A DNA stretch of 5,559 nucleotides from Candidatus Intestinimonas stercorigallinarum (lineage in GTDB: Bacteria; Bacillota; Clostridia; Oscillospirales; Oscillospiraceae), in NCBI GenBank assembly GCA_019115345.1, contig DXDV01000104.1:1-5559 (forward strand). The letters run 5' to 3'. Shown in pieces: positions 4,910 through 5,559 of the stretch (position 1 is its first letter; every line of letters starts with the position of its first letter). Both the position numbers and the translations under genes were made by a program. The notes beneath the pieces are model-generated. The model ran no database searches. It worked only from the letters and a program-made list of their open reading frames with translations, and was not told where the DNA came from.

Positions 4910-5559
4910 ATGGAATTTCTGGCCGTTCTGGGGGGCTTTCTGGTCCCCGTCATCCTCATCGTCCTGATCATTCTCATTCTGGCCGCCAACATCAAGGTGG
5001 TCCAGCAGTCCAAGGCCTACGTGGTGGAGCGCCTGGGCGCCTTCCACTCCGTGTGGGGCGTGGGCATCCACTTCAAGATCCCCTTCATCGAGAAGGTGGC
5101 CAAGGTGGTCTCCCTGAAGGAGCAGGTGGTGGATTTCGCCCCCCAGCCCGTCATCACCAAGGACAACGTCACCATGCAGATCGACACCGTGATCTACTTC
5201 CAGATCACCGATCCCAAGCTCTACACCTACGGCGTGGAGCACCCCATGAGCGCCATCGAGAACCTGACCGCCACCACCCTCCGGAACATCATCGGCGAGC
5301 TGGAGCTGGACCAGACCCTCACCAGCCGGGACATCATCAACACCAAGATGCGCATGCTCCTGGATGAGGCCACCGACCCCTGGGGCATCAAGGTGGGCCG
5401 GGTGGAGCTCAAGAACATCATCCCGCCCAGGGAGATCCAGGACGCCATGGAGAAGCAGATGAAGGCCGAGCGGGAGCGGCGTGAGTCCATCCTCCAGGCC
5501 GAGGGCCAGAAGCAGTCCCAGATCCTGGTGGCCGAGGGCGAGAAGCAGTCCCTCATCCT
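4910..5559 (+). CDS. SPFH/Band 7 (stomatin/QmcA-type) membrane protein, partial (C-terminus outside window)
   Basis: The open frame runs 216 codons to the window end with no stop. The ATG at 4910-4912 has AAGGAGGT (4894-4901) eight bases before it. An N-terminal membrane anchor (about residues 6-26) is followed by the Band 7 domain. Family hallmarks are the VVQQSKAYVVERLGAF opening, GIHFKIPFIEKV, VITKDNVTMQIDTVIYFQI, the YGVEHPMSAIENLTATTLR stretch and GIKVGRVELKNIIPPREIQ. From about residue 182 a charged coiled-coil segment begins (MEKQMKAERERRESIL), with two copies of an ILxAEGxKQSx unit. This is the layout of QmcA and paraslipin-type proteins, which form large ring or cage assemblies on the membrane and influence membrane proteases and fluidity. 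Pairing with the NfeD-like gene fits this. Full-length relatives are about 300 residues, so roughly 90 are missing. Confidence 0.95.
   Translation, partial: MEFLAVLGGFLVPVILIVLIILILAANIKVVQQSKAYVVERLGAFHSVWGVGIHFKIPFIEKVAKVVSLKEQVVDFAPQPVITKDNVTMQIDTVIYFQITDPKLYTYGVEHPMSAIENLTATTLRNIIGELELDQTLTSRDIINTKMRMLLDEATDPWGIKVGRVELKNIIPPREIQDAMEKQMKAERERRESILQAEGQKQSQILVAEGEKQSLI
5489..5554 (+). repeat. Two tandem 33-bp repeats in the SPFH coiled-coil region
   Basis: Units 5489-5521 and 5522-5554 encode ILQAEGQKQSQ and ILVAEGEKQSL. The repeat is in frame with an 11-residue period, as expected for the coiled-coil stalk of this family. More copies may follow outside the window. Confidence 0.7.

Noticed and set aside
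1..5559. Mobile elements, CRISPR arrays, tRNAs, toxin-antitoxin or defence genes
   Set aside because: I saw no transposase, terminal repeats, regularly spaced repeats, tRNA-like cloverleaf or defence-type domain; all long coding regions belong to known housekeeping or envelope families.

Overview
The window looks like chromosomal DNA of a GC-rich, low-oxygen-type Firmicute, most likely a clostridial gut lineage of the Oscillospiraceae (Flavonifractor/Lawsonibacter-like). This is an inference from several signs: strong AGGAGG-type ribosome binding sites before nearly every gene, a perfect CIRCE operator before groES-groEL, an SLH-domain surface protein, and strongly GC-biased third codon positions. 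Nothing in the window looks horizontally acquired, and I see no mobile element, CRISPR array, tRNA or rRNA.

Layout. From position 1 to about 900, on the minus strand, lies the chaperonin operon groES-groEL (groEL is cut by the window start). It has its own vegetative promoter (868-896) and HrcA/CIRCE operator (830-856). Upstream of it, also on the minus strand, is a complete three-gene transcription unit of about 3.4 kb. It starts at a near-consensus promoter (4263-4291) and ends at an intrinsic terminator (886-927). Its genes, in transcription order, are a THUMP-type 23S rRNA methyltransferase of the RlmL/YpsC family, a secreted protein with WG-type repeats followed by three SLH domains, and a DagK/YegS-family lipid kinase. 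The methyltransferase and SLH genes overlap by 17 bp, and the SLH and kinase genes are 33 bp apart.

From a divergent promoter region (about 4256-4355) a second operon runs on the plus strand: a short NfeD-like membrane protein and a SPFH/Band 7 (stomatin/QmcA-type) protein that runs off the window end. NfeD and SPFH proteins are a well-known partner pair in membrane microdomains.

The genes themselves are all recognisable housekeeping or envelope families, and I found no convincing new system. The most interesting signals are regulatory. The terminator of the upstream operon physically contains the -35 box of the groESL promoter. The methyltransferase mRNA leader has two tandem GC-rich hairpins, one a perfect 10-bp inverted repeat. 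The divergent promoters carry matching inverted GCCAAT motifs over both -35 boxes. The longest stretch without a gene is 4191-4410 (220 bp), and it is filled by these promoters and leaders.
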